A DNA stretch of 64,000 bases, from contig JAGTTF010005658.1 of assembly GCA_019095985.1 (NCBI GenBank), positions 1 to 64,000 on the forward strand, in the 5' to 3' direction. This stretch comes from Streblospio benedicti (Eukaryota; Annelida; Polychaeta; Spionida; Spionidae). A program made the translations under genes and the position numbers. A model generated the notes under the pieces. The model was not told the DNA's origin. It worked only from the letters and a program-made list of their open reading frames with translations, and did no database searches. Below, piece after piece: positions 55,068 to 64,000 of this stretch (position 1 is its first letter; every line of letters begins with the position of its first letter).

Positions 55068-56485
55068 TTTAGGTTTGGCACATGTAAATGCCTGTCCTCC
55101 CCCACAAAGATAATATCATCCAGCATCCCATTAACATTTCTGGTGAAGCGAATATAATCTGTGATTGCTACTTCAGCGGTTGCTTCTTAGTCGTTGTCTT
55201 GGGTCCATTTCTCTGGATATTCAATGGAATTTTGTGATATTTTTGCTCTCACATATCATTTTGCGTCATCATCATTGTATAACTGTCCCCATTGTCTTGA
55301 TACACCTTGACCCATCAATGGGATACCTATGAAAGAAGTCCTTGTAGATGAACATACGTAGATGAACGAAGTAGCAGATACCTTCTGCTATCTTGGCATG
55401 TTGATTTCTGATATAACTCTGGTAATACAATATCATCCACTTCTAGCAAGTCATCTTCTTCAGTTTGCACTACTTGCCCACGGCACAATCTAATGACTGT
55501 ATTTTTAACAGCTGTAGAAAAGTTTTCTTTCACAATTGCTGCAAAAGGACTTGTTTTTACAATGACGTTTTTATACTGTCTGCCTGGTGTAATGTGAAAG
55601 GATTCAATTCTTGAACACATTTCCTTACCTAAGAGCAGTCAACGTCACTAGAACGTCTTGTGTGGTTTGATGATTTTAGCCAGCAGGTTATTGACTTATT
55701 GAGATTGGAGCATATGGCTGCTACAGTATCTGCTGCCATGGTGGCTCGCAGAATAGCTTTTTCAAATTTATTTGCTGTTTTTTACAGCGCACAGAATGTT
55801 CCATGACTAGATCGGTTTCAACATTGTTTCCCATACCCTCCTTTTATGTTTACAAAACTCCCCTCTAAAAGTCTTAGTTTCATAGCTTTGCTGTTTATAA
55901 CTGTGGTTTTGAGAACAAAATCTAAACATTCTACGAAATATTTGGAAAGTTTAGAGTGTGAAAAAAAGAATGGTATGTTCAATTTTATGAAGACAATAGC
56001 CCTATTGATATCACCTTCCTTTGCCATATCATTCATGTTGAGAAGGTTCAATAACCAGTGGCAAAAAATAACTGCATAGGCATTTATGCCGTCGTTGTTT
56101 TCACCTGCATAATCTTGTTTGATAGAAAGTTCACCATAATTGTAACGCTGAATCAATCCCGAAAGAAATTTGTCAGCGACCAATACTCTTTCATTAAGAG
56201 TATTTTTTTGGCAATATTTTTTGGTATGATTTTTTCATTGGGAACATCATCAACGTCTTTCATACTTAGATAACCAAATGCTTGCTGCACGATAAATTGT
56301 TCCTCTAGAAGGATAAAAAGATCTTCATGGGCGGAGTAGTTTTTTTTAACATTTCCATCCACATATGTTCTGCGGCACAGTTGTCGAATTTGATGAAGAG
56401 TACCATGGTCTCTACCAGATGTCTTTTTACAGAAACTTGTCCTGTATACGAAAAAGACGAATACTAGTGAACGTCTCATATACAT
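55068..56485 (-). pseudogene. DUF6589-like gene, 3' part
   Basis: Minus-strand frames give FILLEEQFIVQQAFGYLSMK, DYAGENNDGINAYAVIFCHW, INRAIVFIKLNIPFFFSHSK, LSKYFVECLDFVLK, LLEGSFVNIKGGYGK and a DLVMEH block; these are the successive conserved blocks of the DUF6589 family (uncharacterised, expanded in invertebrates, probably transposon-linked). Downstream exons follow at 55620-55335 (RQYKNVIVKTSPFAAIVKEN) and 55320-55068 (ITDYIRFTRNVNGMLDDIIF, then stop), with AATAAA-like signal near 55032. The frame is broken in more than one place. First exons may include the finger at 57162-57386. Confidence 0.6.
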
Positions 56486-56816
56486 TCTGAAAATCCATAA
56501 ATACTTGCATCCATAAAGTTAAGCACAGATATATTTAATGAGATTTAATATATTCCTACGACCATCACCACCCATAAAACACCACAGCATTTTTTACCCA
56601 CTACAATATTCCTCTAACCTCCACCCCCAACCCAAGAAATAGCTACTAATCCCTCAAATCAAAAAGAAACAAAAAGGGAATGTATTAAAACTTTAACCTA
56701 CCTTTGTATTGTGATGATAATTGCCCTCATTTGTTATTTTTTCCAATGCATATTTTCTTGCCTTGCTTCCTATTGGCATCGCCATAATTTCTTTTATTTC
56801 TTCTTCATCATAGTGA

Positions 56817-56960
56817 ACTGTAGGAATTGACCACGAGATTGGAGTGTCAATCACAAAATTGAGCATGCTGACGTCTGATTTACCCTCACTTCGTTCGGGT
56901 CAGACGTCAGCATGCTCAATTTTGCGATTGACACGACAATCGAGTGGTCAATCACCATTA
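56817..56960. repeat. Long perfect hairpin
   Basis: Arms 56844-56878 and 56900-56934 are 35 bp with one mismatch (arm starts GTGTCAATCACAAAATTGAG), loop 21 nt. Similarity extends outwards imperfectly (GAATTGACCACGAG against CGAGTGGTCAATC). It lies upstream of the conserved DUF6589 blocks and near the GAGCGCGCGGAG repeats. It could be a small foldback element or a regulatory cruciform. Confidence 0.75.
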
Positions 56961-57033
56961 TATCATGACTAAAATCCATTTTATTTTAAAATAAATCATA
57001 TTATAACATTCAACATTCAAGTCAATTTCGTTT

Positions 57034-57240
57034 GTTTTGAGCGCGCGGAGACGTCAATTCCTACAGTTTTGAGCGCGCGGAGGCGTTAGTCTAAACTGTT
57101 GCGCTCCGTACACGCTACGCGCCTTGCTGTCGTCAGCGGCTGTATTGATATTGTGAGGAGATTAGACTAGCGCCGTGGGTTTTTTTGGGAGCGTGTTTTC
57201 CATCGCAAAATTGACCACGGAGATTGACCAATCAGCGTGG
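57034..57240. promoter_or_regulatory. GC-rich direct repeats and CCAAT-like site
   Basis: TTTTGAGCGCGCGGAG occurs twice (about 57034-57050 and 57066-57081). CAATTCCTACAG near 57054 is the inverse of CTGTAGGAATTG near 56819. GATTGACCAATCAGCG at 57217-57232 contains an inverted CCAAT pair. This CpG-richer patch stands just downstream, on the minus strand, of the finger exon ATG and may be a promoter/5' region. Confidence 0.35.
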
Positions 57241-57386
57241 GTTATTGGCGGTGATTTTTGCACGGAATGATAGAATGCCAAATAATGCTTCGAAATTTTG
57301 GAGTTGTATTGCGTTTTGCAATACAGGCAAAAATTAGCCTTCTGGTAGTTTCTTTTTTTGCTCTCTGCCATGTAGGACTCGACCAA
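57162..57386 (-). CDS. C2H2-like finger first exon, possibly of the DUF6589 gene
   Basis: MAESKKRNYQKANFCLYCKT, then QYNSKISKHYLAFYHSVQKS; CLYC and H....H form a zinc finger like those at the N-terminus of transposon-linked proteins in this window. Same strand and order as the DUF6589-like gene. No donor was fixed. Confidence 0.4.
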   Translation of the reverse strand: MVESYMAESKKRNYQKANFCLYCKTQYNSKISKHYLAFYHSVQKSPPITHADWSISVVNFAMENTLPKKPTALV

Positions 57387-57389
57387 TAC

Positions 57390-58326
57390 TGCAAAAACAC
57401 TTTCTTATGCACTTCAAGGTATTAATTTCTTACACATGTATAATATCAGCTGTGAAAGATTCATTCCGTATTCAACCTAATTACCGCACAGTTCTTTTGA
57501 ATGATGTCATTTTTGAATGACTTGTATTTCCAGGTGGACATTTGTTGAACATAGGAGAAATGTAAGGTCAATTGCTGTCATTAACAAGATAAAATATGTA
57601 TATTTCAAAATGGCAGGTTTGCCAAGTTATATAATAGTAGTCTCGATAGTAAAAATAGAATTTTTCGAGAAAAATAGTAACGATTTTTCTTAAAAAATAA
57701 TATCATATATTGTTGGAACAAAACTGATGGTAAATCCTTATGTTCTCACACAGTAGTGTATTTGGCTGGATGTAAGGTGTTAGTGATGCAGTGATGACAA
57801 TTTGTTTACAACTGATGTCTGCGAACATAAGTAAATATACACCAATTTTGATCAATTTTCAAAGAGTCACTTAATATTCTTAAGGCGTGGGATTCAACAG
57901 GGCACAGAAGAATTGCCATGGCATTTGACAACTAAACAAATGGTACTGTGTGACTGCAGTGTTCTGTAAACTCTTGAACATATATAGAAAACATTGTTTC
58001 AGTGTTCTATAATGTGTATCTCTAATCAAAAGTTATATTTTAAAATATAAGAGTTTTAGTTTAGCTGACATTTATGCACACAAAGTGACAGATTGATATA
58101 AGAAGCACATTCTATTTGATTTCAATATGAAATTACAAGCATTTTATGTAGTGTTACATAAATGTAAAATGTAAATGTACTGGTTTAAGGTTTTCTTATA
58201 TTGTGTTGAACTAGAAGTAAAAAATTAAATTATTGTTTTACTTACTTGACATAGAATAATATTAGTTTTACTTAAGAAGATTTATTTTACACACTAACTT
58301 ATATGTGAATCTAACATAAACAGTAA
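57390..58326. other. No gene recognised
   Basis: AT-rich, no repeats shared with the rest of the window were noticed. Confidence 0.45.
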
Positions 58327-59254
58327 TTTCATACACGCGTACAAGTTGCGGTCATCATCCATAAACATGTCCACGTCATGAAAAATAACGCAGTCAAATT
58401 GAAAGAAGCGCAGTGTTTCTAGAAAGCCAATGTTAAGAAGTGCGCCCCTGTTGAAGACATTGGTATTAGCCTGCTCCACTTCCACGATCTGGTACTCCAT
58501 GTTCTGTCGCATCATCACCTTGTGGATGTGGTTGAGGAATATGTGTAGGTCATAAGGACGGTCATGGTATGGAACAACCACTGCTATTCTCTGCCTCGGG
58601 ATGCAGCCTCTTGGAATCCAGTGTCCGCCATTTTGCATATGTCCAGGTATGTTTGTTTGTAACTGCTGAGAACTGATTTCATTATCACATCCAGCGATTT
58701 TGGCTCAAAATCAACAGGCACGTATCCCTGCTGGTGCTCAGAAAAGCAGGGACAGAGTTTCTCTGGAGCCCGTTCTGCAGAGAATGTCATATTGTTCATA
58801 CATTGGTCTTGCAGATGTGGCAAATATTCTGTTATAAATTCATTCCACTTCGGCAGTCTTTTCAACTTTTCACTTTGACTTATCCAAGTTATCCAGTTTT
58901 CAATTCTTTGCACTTTTCTAAGATAGTGAAGTAATTTTCCCCCGAGTCACCTTATCAGTTGATATGATGTAAATGTACTAAAGAGCGCTTGCACAGTACA
59001 GGCGGCAACTGATGTCTGCTGTGCGTCTGGTGATTTTACCGTATAGAGTGCTCACTGAAGAAAAGCACCGCAGACGGGATATTTGGCAGGGTCATGCATG
59101 CCTATCTTCATAATACAGTGTAGGGTTCGAGTTATATATTATGAAATGTTGTTGGTGAGTGTGCTATGGTTTAAATAAAGGTTTAAAAAAAGTTGTAGGC
59201 AATAATAAAGCTTGACTCGAGAATACACTTTCCTGATGACCAGAGGCCTGAGTA
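58327..59254 (-). pseudogene. Partial second copy of the galactosyltransferase
   Basis: Direct copy of 45499-46610 with only a handful of base differences. It stops after NLYACMK, so the GGVTA and WGWGGEDD catalytic motifs and PAN tail are absent. About 185 bp including the start codon and signal anchor are missing; TGGATAA flanks the deletion in the full copy and is single here, so the loss ran through a short direct repeat. It cannot make an active enzyme. It shares the frame change at the same point as the full copy. Confidence 0.85.
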
Positions 59255-59309
59255 CACATGAATTTGGCGGGGGCTTAAGACCACAAAAACTGAGGAAACC
59301 ATACTGGTT

Positions 59310-61166
59310 ATCCCCTTCACATTTCAAAACATTTATATATTTGTTTCTAAATTAGAATGGTAGGAGGTTTTCGAGATTTTAATTTGTTGGTGGAAATTTG
59401 TTGGTGGAAATCGTATTGAATTACACGTCAGACCCGAAAATTTTGCAGTTCTTTAATTTTACAACATTTAATCTTTATCATCACTAAGCAATAAATATAG
59501 TAATGTTGTTGTTGTGATATATGTATTTTATTCTGCATTTGTTCGTGGCCAAATCTAACTTCATGGGAGAATTTAATGCGATGTTTGCATACTTTAAAAC
59601 GATAATTTCACTCGTAATACAGCAACATACTGCGTTTTACCGGAAATCAGTGTACACCAGCACGATAAAGTTCATCGACATAAAAAAATCAAAATATATT
59701 GTTACCTGCACCAGCCGGTTGCACTTAAAAGGTTCTATTATTCTAAGTATTGATGCTGATTCTTATTATCACACTTTGAGACCATAATATTCTACATATT
59801 TTAAGAAATCTATCGAATACTCCCCAGATCAAGATGACAATAATGCTCTTTATTATCGCCCTGTCAACTCTCTGCGTGTCGAAAGCGCTGTTACTAATCT
59901 GCAACAACGATGCGCGATTGACTGAGGCTGATTCTCTGAAACCAGCATACATATGCATAAATTATGATAATGAGCTTGTGTAGCGCTACTCTTAATCGCA
60001 TCGCAGTATGGTCGGTGTTGCCATGTTTCGTTGTGTAATAAGGCTAATCATTGATTACTTTTGTAATACGTCATCATTTCTCGTGTAAGCCCGATTTCGG
60101 TGACGAAAAGCACCTCGCTATGGCGGATGTTACAATTTTTATTCGGTATATTTTACATTTTTCTTAAATTACATCGTTATTTAAACGTGTTAGTGTTTAA
60201 TCGTGTCGGATAAATTTTATTCGTTCAATTAGGTGGCAATAGCATTCTTTTACAAGCCGTTTTTTCTGCGATAATCGTGTTTTTGCACATTTCTTGTGAT
60301 GTGTCAAGTGAATCTTTAATGAAATTGTTAAATGTAATAAAGTCAGCGAAGCCGAGATAGCGGCGCCGTAGGCGCCGCGTATGCGGTGCCGCAGGCGCCG
60401 CGGGGGGTGGGTGCGGGAGGGGGGACACCCCCCTTCTGCGCGTGGGGGCGAGGGGGATCTCCCCCCGAAAATTTTTGAAAATTTGATGCATTTTTCTGCA
60501 ATCTAGACTAGAGCTAACCAAATACATATGGCTAGTATCGATCTTAATCTATACTATACTATACTATACTATAGGTCTATGGGAAACATAAAGACTAAGC
60601 CACGTATTGTGGTTAGACTAGAGCTACTAATTGGCAAAGACAGATATCTACATAGTGTTTCGCGATATTCATTCAAATATTACTTATATATGCCATAAGA
60701 TAATACTTATTATATATCTGGAATGTACATCATATAATGGAATCATAATATTAATGAATGTGTGATATCGGCTCTGTATCCTTTTAATGCCACAATTAAA
60801 TAGAAAATATTAGAATTCTGGTATGAAAAGTTTTAGCACGTGCGATGAAATATTAGACCCACAAAAGAAGTGGTGTATCCAAAACTTGACTGAAACCCCC
60901 CCTCGCTCGAAATGGAATATCGGTGACAAAATATACATCATCCCTTACTTATATTTTCATAAGATAAATATTACTTATGAGTCATAAATATTATATGATC
61001 TATGGTGAACGTAGATCAGTAGGATTATGGATATATTTGTCTAGAAATTTGGTTATGGCTGATGAAGTTTCTTTCACCTTATGGAAAATGTCCTCTACAT
61101 ATAATTCTAAGAAATTGAGTCTTAATTAAGGGAACTGAGGGCGGGAATAAACGTTCGTTGCTAAAT
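59310..61166. mobile_element. Element A, right copy, inverted
   Basis: Reverse complement of 1-1760. The outer end is GTTCGTTGCTAAAT at 61153-61166. The inner ~50 bp with the second motif are not present, so this copy is truncated there. It carries a larger GC-rich patch (60345-60480, GGCGCCG-type repeats) than the left copy and a TATAC microsatellite at about 60549-60573. Confidence 0.65.
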
Positions 61167-61425
61167 TTCGAGGACGTGGAGGCCACTATCTAGTTTTGTT
61201 TGTGACAAAGAGCAATATGATAGTTTGGGTTTGTTTTTTGTGTTTTGTTTTTTGTTTATTCATATAGAATCCTGAAGGAGTTTATTCATGCTGTATAGAT
61301 ATTGACCATAAAGGTATAAATGTCACTAAAACACACTGAAACTGTTCACAAAATTTGGATCACCATTCGTCAGTTCTAACAATGCTTTATGGGCGGGCCC
61401 TTTATAACAGGTGTCGTTTATAACA
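61167..61425. other. Spacer, T-rich
   Basis: TTTTGTTTTTTGTTT-type runs near 61230-61260; nothing else seen. Confidence 0.4.
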
Positions 61426-61584
61426 TCAAAGCCTAGCATGAATTGGTTCATCAACTTCAATTTTTAAGTCAGAGCCATCATTTGACGTGCATTTTGCTAG
61501 ATGTATTACTTGTTCCACTGAGTTTAGATGAATGGAATCATCATTTTCCAATGTATTGTTGGAAGAGGTACTAGGCAAAGAGTC
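61426..61584 (-). CDS. Terminal exon, acidic, unknown family
   Basis: After TTTATTTCAG the frame reads DSLPSTSSNNTLENDDSIHL then VEQVIHLAKCTSNDG and ends ARL, TGA at 61426-61428. A strong acceptor supports an exon. It could be the last exon of the gene at 62731-63206. Confidence 0.4.
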   Translation of the reverse strand, partial: DSLPSTSSNNTLENDDSIHLNSVEQVIHLAKCTSNDGSDLKIEVDEPIHARL

Positions 61585-61639
61585 CTGAAATAAAATAAAT
61601 GTAGTAATTGCTGTGCCGCATCCATTGATTATAAACAAA

Positions 61640-61970
61640 TTTAATAATGATTAAGATTAGATGCAATAATAAAATTTTTAATATTTTTAACAAATTTTCG
61701 GCATGTACTGCCTTTATCAAGTTACAAATGAAAACAATATACAAAACAACATTCTACCTAGAACGTAACACGTACACACGTAAAAATACGTAAAAAATAC
61801 GTGAAAATATGTACGTGAAACGTCAGACGTATTGTGTATATGTTTAACTTAAACCCATAATTAACAAGATAGATTATCATTATAATACAATAGTATTATA
61901 ATTAAAACTCAATAAGATGATAAAATACTGCTACATATCAACCAATAACAAGACAACATTATTAAAATAC
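61640..61970. other. Spacer with short TACGT repeats
   Basis: Several imperfect copies of TACGTGAAA/TACGTAAAA at about 61765-61825. No gene. Confidence 0.4.
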
Positions 61971-61971
61971 A

Positions 61972-62705
61972 TTACATATCTGGGGTAACAAAAACAGAAT
62001 TATAATCCGTATTCATTCCTTTGCCTAAAAAACATCCTAATCTACCAATCATTTTTTGTTCTTTTAACTTTCTACTTATTAAACCTCTCTCTAATAATAA
62101 CCCGCAAACCTCCATATCTTCCACCCCCCTATGTCTATCAGAATTGAAATGTCTAGCTACCTCCTTATCAGCCTTATCCCTTACATCTTTCAAGTGTTCT
62201 CTAAATCTATCACCCAGTCTACGTCCCGATTCTCCAACATAAAGTTCCCCACATTTCTTACAAATAATACAATATACTAACCCTTTCGTTTCACATGTAA
62301 ATGGTGATCTAGGACTAAAAGTGCCTCTTGGTCCCACTACCATGTCCTCCTTAGAGACATGTCTACATGTGAAACATCTAGATCTACCACAAGGTTTAGT
62401 ACCTTTATCTCCTGTGTCTTTGACACGAGCGTGAACGGTCACCAATACATCTTTAATGTTAGTATCCCTGCGATAAGCTATCAATGGTTGTGATGTAAAC
62501 AAATCACCAACCTCATCATCATTAGCTAACTTAGAATAATTATTTTTGATAGTATTTATTACTTCAAGATTCCTAGGGTAATATATGTAATTGGAAAGAC
62601 AATCTTGTCTTCTTTTTCCTTTGTCCTAACATTTTGAATCAGTAAAGATTCACACACTGAAACACTGAAACACTGAAACACTACCGTTGTTAAAAAATTG
62701 TGTTA
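61972..62705 (-). CDS. GIY-YIG endonuclease-type protein, Penelope-like C-terminal part
   Basis: The frame is open from about 62705 although a Met start is not clear. Blocks: YYPRNLEVINTIKNNYSKL, PLIAYRRDTNIKDVLV, CGRSRCFTC, TCETKGLVYCIICKKCGELY with the paired LVY/LYVG of GIY-YIG, GESGRRLGDRFREHLKDV and VARHFNSDRHR. GIY-YIG nucleases cut DNA; in Penelope-like retroelements this domain follows the reverse transcriptase. No reverse transcriptase is found upstream (a different gene lies there), so this is a 3' fragment or a host-captured nuclease. The zinc-binding CxxC pairs and the Arg and Glu/His of the active region look intact. Confidence 0.75.
62653..62686. repeat. Octamer tandem repeat
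   Basis: About four copies of TGAAACAC, lying within the 5' part of the GIY-YIG frame. Confidence 0.7.
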
Positions 62706-62730
62706 ACAGAGATATAAAACGATAGGTCGG

Positions 62731-63206
62731 TTAATAGGGTTTTGACAGATAAAGATCATGGTTTTCAAAATCTTCATATAATTTATAAGTGTAAATTCCA
62801 TCACTATCTTTGTATTTAATATCGAAATTGCAGTTACTTTTTGAAGGGTCTCCTATTGCCCTTTTAACAGTGCCTTGATACCATTTTGTGATACCATATT
62901 CATCTTGAAATTTATGATAAACTGTTTTACCAACTAAATCTGGATAGGATTGTAATTTTGCTTTCTTAGGGGCATTTGACTTGAGAGAGAACTGTGACTT
63001 TCGCTTATCAATAGCAGATGTAATAATTCAGTACGTTCAGATTCTTTCCTCATTTGGGACATAATACTGGAGTCAGAGCCGTCATCACTTGTAGGTGCTG
63101 GATCCTTGAGTATTAACTTCAAATTCTCCTTAAGTACATCAGAAGTATCCTTTTCATTGTCAACAGAAAAGTTGAATAATTTTCTATCAAGATGAGTTGA
63201 TTTCAA
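62731..63206 (-). CDS. Tudor-like C-terminal domain gene
   Basis: The first frame (63206-62934) is acidic and Ser-rich (KDPAPTSDDGSDSSIMSQMR). After a frame change near 63010 the chain reads KSNAPKKAKLQSYPDLVGKT, VYHKF, then GITKWYQGTVKRA, KYKDSDGIYTYKLYEDF and NHDLYLSKPY, stop at 62731-62733. The plan (LVGK.V.HKF...WY.G.V......Y.D...Y...L..D....DL) is a small beta-barrel domain of Tudor/SPIN type often found at the ends of invertebrate proteins; exact family is uncertain. Confidence 0.5.
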
Positions 63207-63209
63207 TAC

Positions 63210-64000
63210 AAGTTTCCGGTATTTCAGCTGTTGTTGTAAAATTTCAACTTTCTTCTTCTCTTTAAGTCCCAGAAGATGCTTCTCTACATCATTAGTCGAT
63301 GTCTACAAACCACCCACTTTAGACATTTTTTCTGTTAATGCAACCAGTTTGTCATTTTTCAATTCTATCTGTTTTTCCAATTTAGGGAGTGGTCACAAAA
63401 TACAGAGGAGGGGGGGCGTGAAGAGAAATGGGGGGCGTGAAAAAAAATCATGGTGCTCTAGGGGGGGCGCAAGAAAAATCACATCTTTCTCCATGACTTC
63501 CAAGATTGAAATCATCACTTTCTTTGCAGTCTCTTTATATTGCTATTCAGTGACCCCATCAGGTGCTTTTGCAGGAGTGACAATGAATGTTTTACTTGAG
63601 ACAGGTTTTGAGAAGCCGAATCTACATTCTTTACTAGTCTTCTTGCACGTAAAGCTGTGACCTTTACCTTATATCAGTTACATTAAACATAAAATATATA
63701 AAATATATAAAATTGTTAGTATTAGTGTATGTTTTAATCCCATCATCAGTTATCTATACATTCTATGTATATCTATACATTGTACATGTTAAACACAATG
63801 TACTCCTACATTTTTAAATATATACATATTATAATCTACTGCTACCCACAAAGTGCCGGTGACTTTTGTGGTAAAATATAGCTAAAAAGTTGTTTAAAAC
63901 GTCAAAACTCTTAAGCCATCCCTGAAGAGAGGGCTTAAGAGCCAGTGATAAAAGGCCCTCCCAAAAGCATAAATAGATGGCGTAAGAGGAATTTGTATAT
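63210..64000. other. Window end, no gene recognised
   Basis: G-rich patches GGGGGGCGTGA and AGGGGGGGCGC at about 63405-63475; the + strand frame there looks like chance. On the minus strand 63340-63210 is Lys-rich and could be upstream coding of the Tudor-like gene. The rest is AT-rich. Confidence 0.4.

Noticed and set aside
60345-60480. CpG-island promoter
   Set aside because: The GC-rich patch is a GGCGCC-type repeat within element A and absent from most of the left copy, so an expansion is likelier.
1-64000. CRISPR array or prokaryotic operon structure
   Set aside because: No regularly spaced short repeats; genes have introns and animal protein families.
1-64000. Polinton, retroviral or other capsid-bearing element
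   Set aside because: No polymerase B, retroviral-type polymerase, capsid, protease or envelope signature was recognised on either strand.

Overview
This is repeat-dense, AT-rich nuclear DNA from an invertebrate animal. Genes are split into short exons with GT/AG junctions. The recognisable proteins are HMGXB3-like, BEN, SAP and THAP domain proteins, a beta-1,4-galactosyltransferase with a PAN-like tail, and carbohydrate sulfotransferase. The transposons seen are piggyBac, Crypton, hAT, a Pif1/Helitron-like helicase, a LINE end and a GIY-YIG protein of Penelope type. This mix is common in molluscs, so a bivalve or relative is my best guess; the species cannot be fixed. Two runs of exactly 100 N (24693-24792 and 38068-38167) are scaffold joins, so order across them is not proven.

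Left part (1-24.7 kb): a 1.8-kb element (A) with a 14-bp inverted terminal motif; a piggyBac remnant with a downstream mosaic of exon fragments (B1); an exon block interrupted by an 869-bp hAT-like insertion; a decayed HMGXB3-like gene; a Pif1-like helicase fragment; tRNA-derived SINE-like pieces; a long BEN-domain ORF; a second piggyBac mosaic (B2); exons of a BEN/WP-type protein; a THAP exon and LINE end between perfect 42-bp inverted repeats; and a zinc-finger fragment.

Middle (24.8-38.1 kb): AT-rich non-coding DNA with a foldback element, a SAP-domain first exon, an inverted third piggyBac mosaic (B3), a phase-consistent three-exon gene fragment of unknown family, and a block (Q) that runs into corrupted, homopolymer-inflated sequence at the contig end.

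Right part (38.2-64 kb): a same-strand group of glycan-modifying enzyme pieces (two sulfotransferase domains, two copies of a GT8 exon, a beta-1,4-galactosyltransferase). A Crypton tyrosine recombinase lies between the two GT8-bearing 1-kb repeats. Beyond it come a recombinase-like ORF, a cleaner copy of Q, an inverted copy of the THAP/LINE block, a DUF6589-like gene, a second partial galactosyltransferase, the inverted copy of A, and a GIY-YIG protein.

Most of the window exists at least twice within itself, in both orientations. Large parts are therefore transposon-driven segmental duplication, possibly with unmerged haplotypes. The most striking content is the glycan-enzyme group with its nearly identical partial duplicates beside a Crypton recombinase, and the near-mirror arrangement bounded by A and its inverted copy. 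No retrovirus, LTR element or Polinton was recognised.
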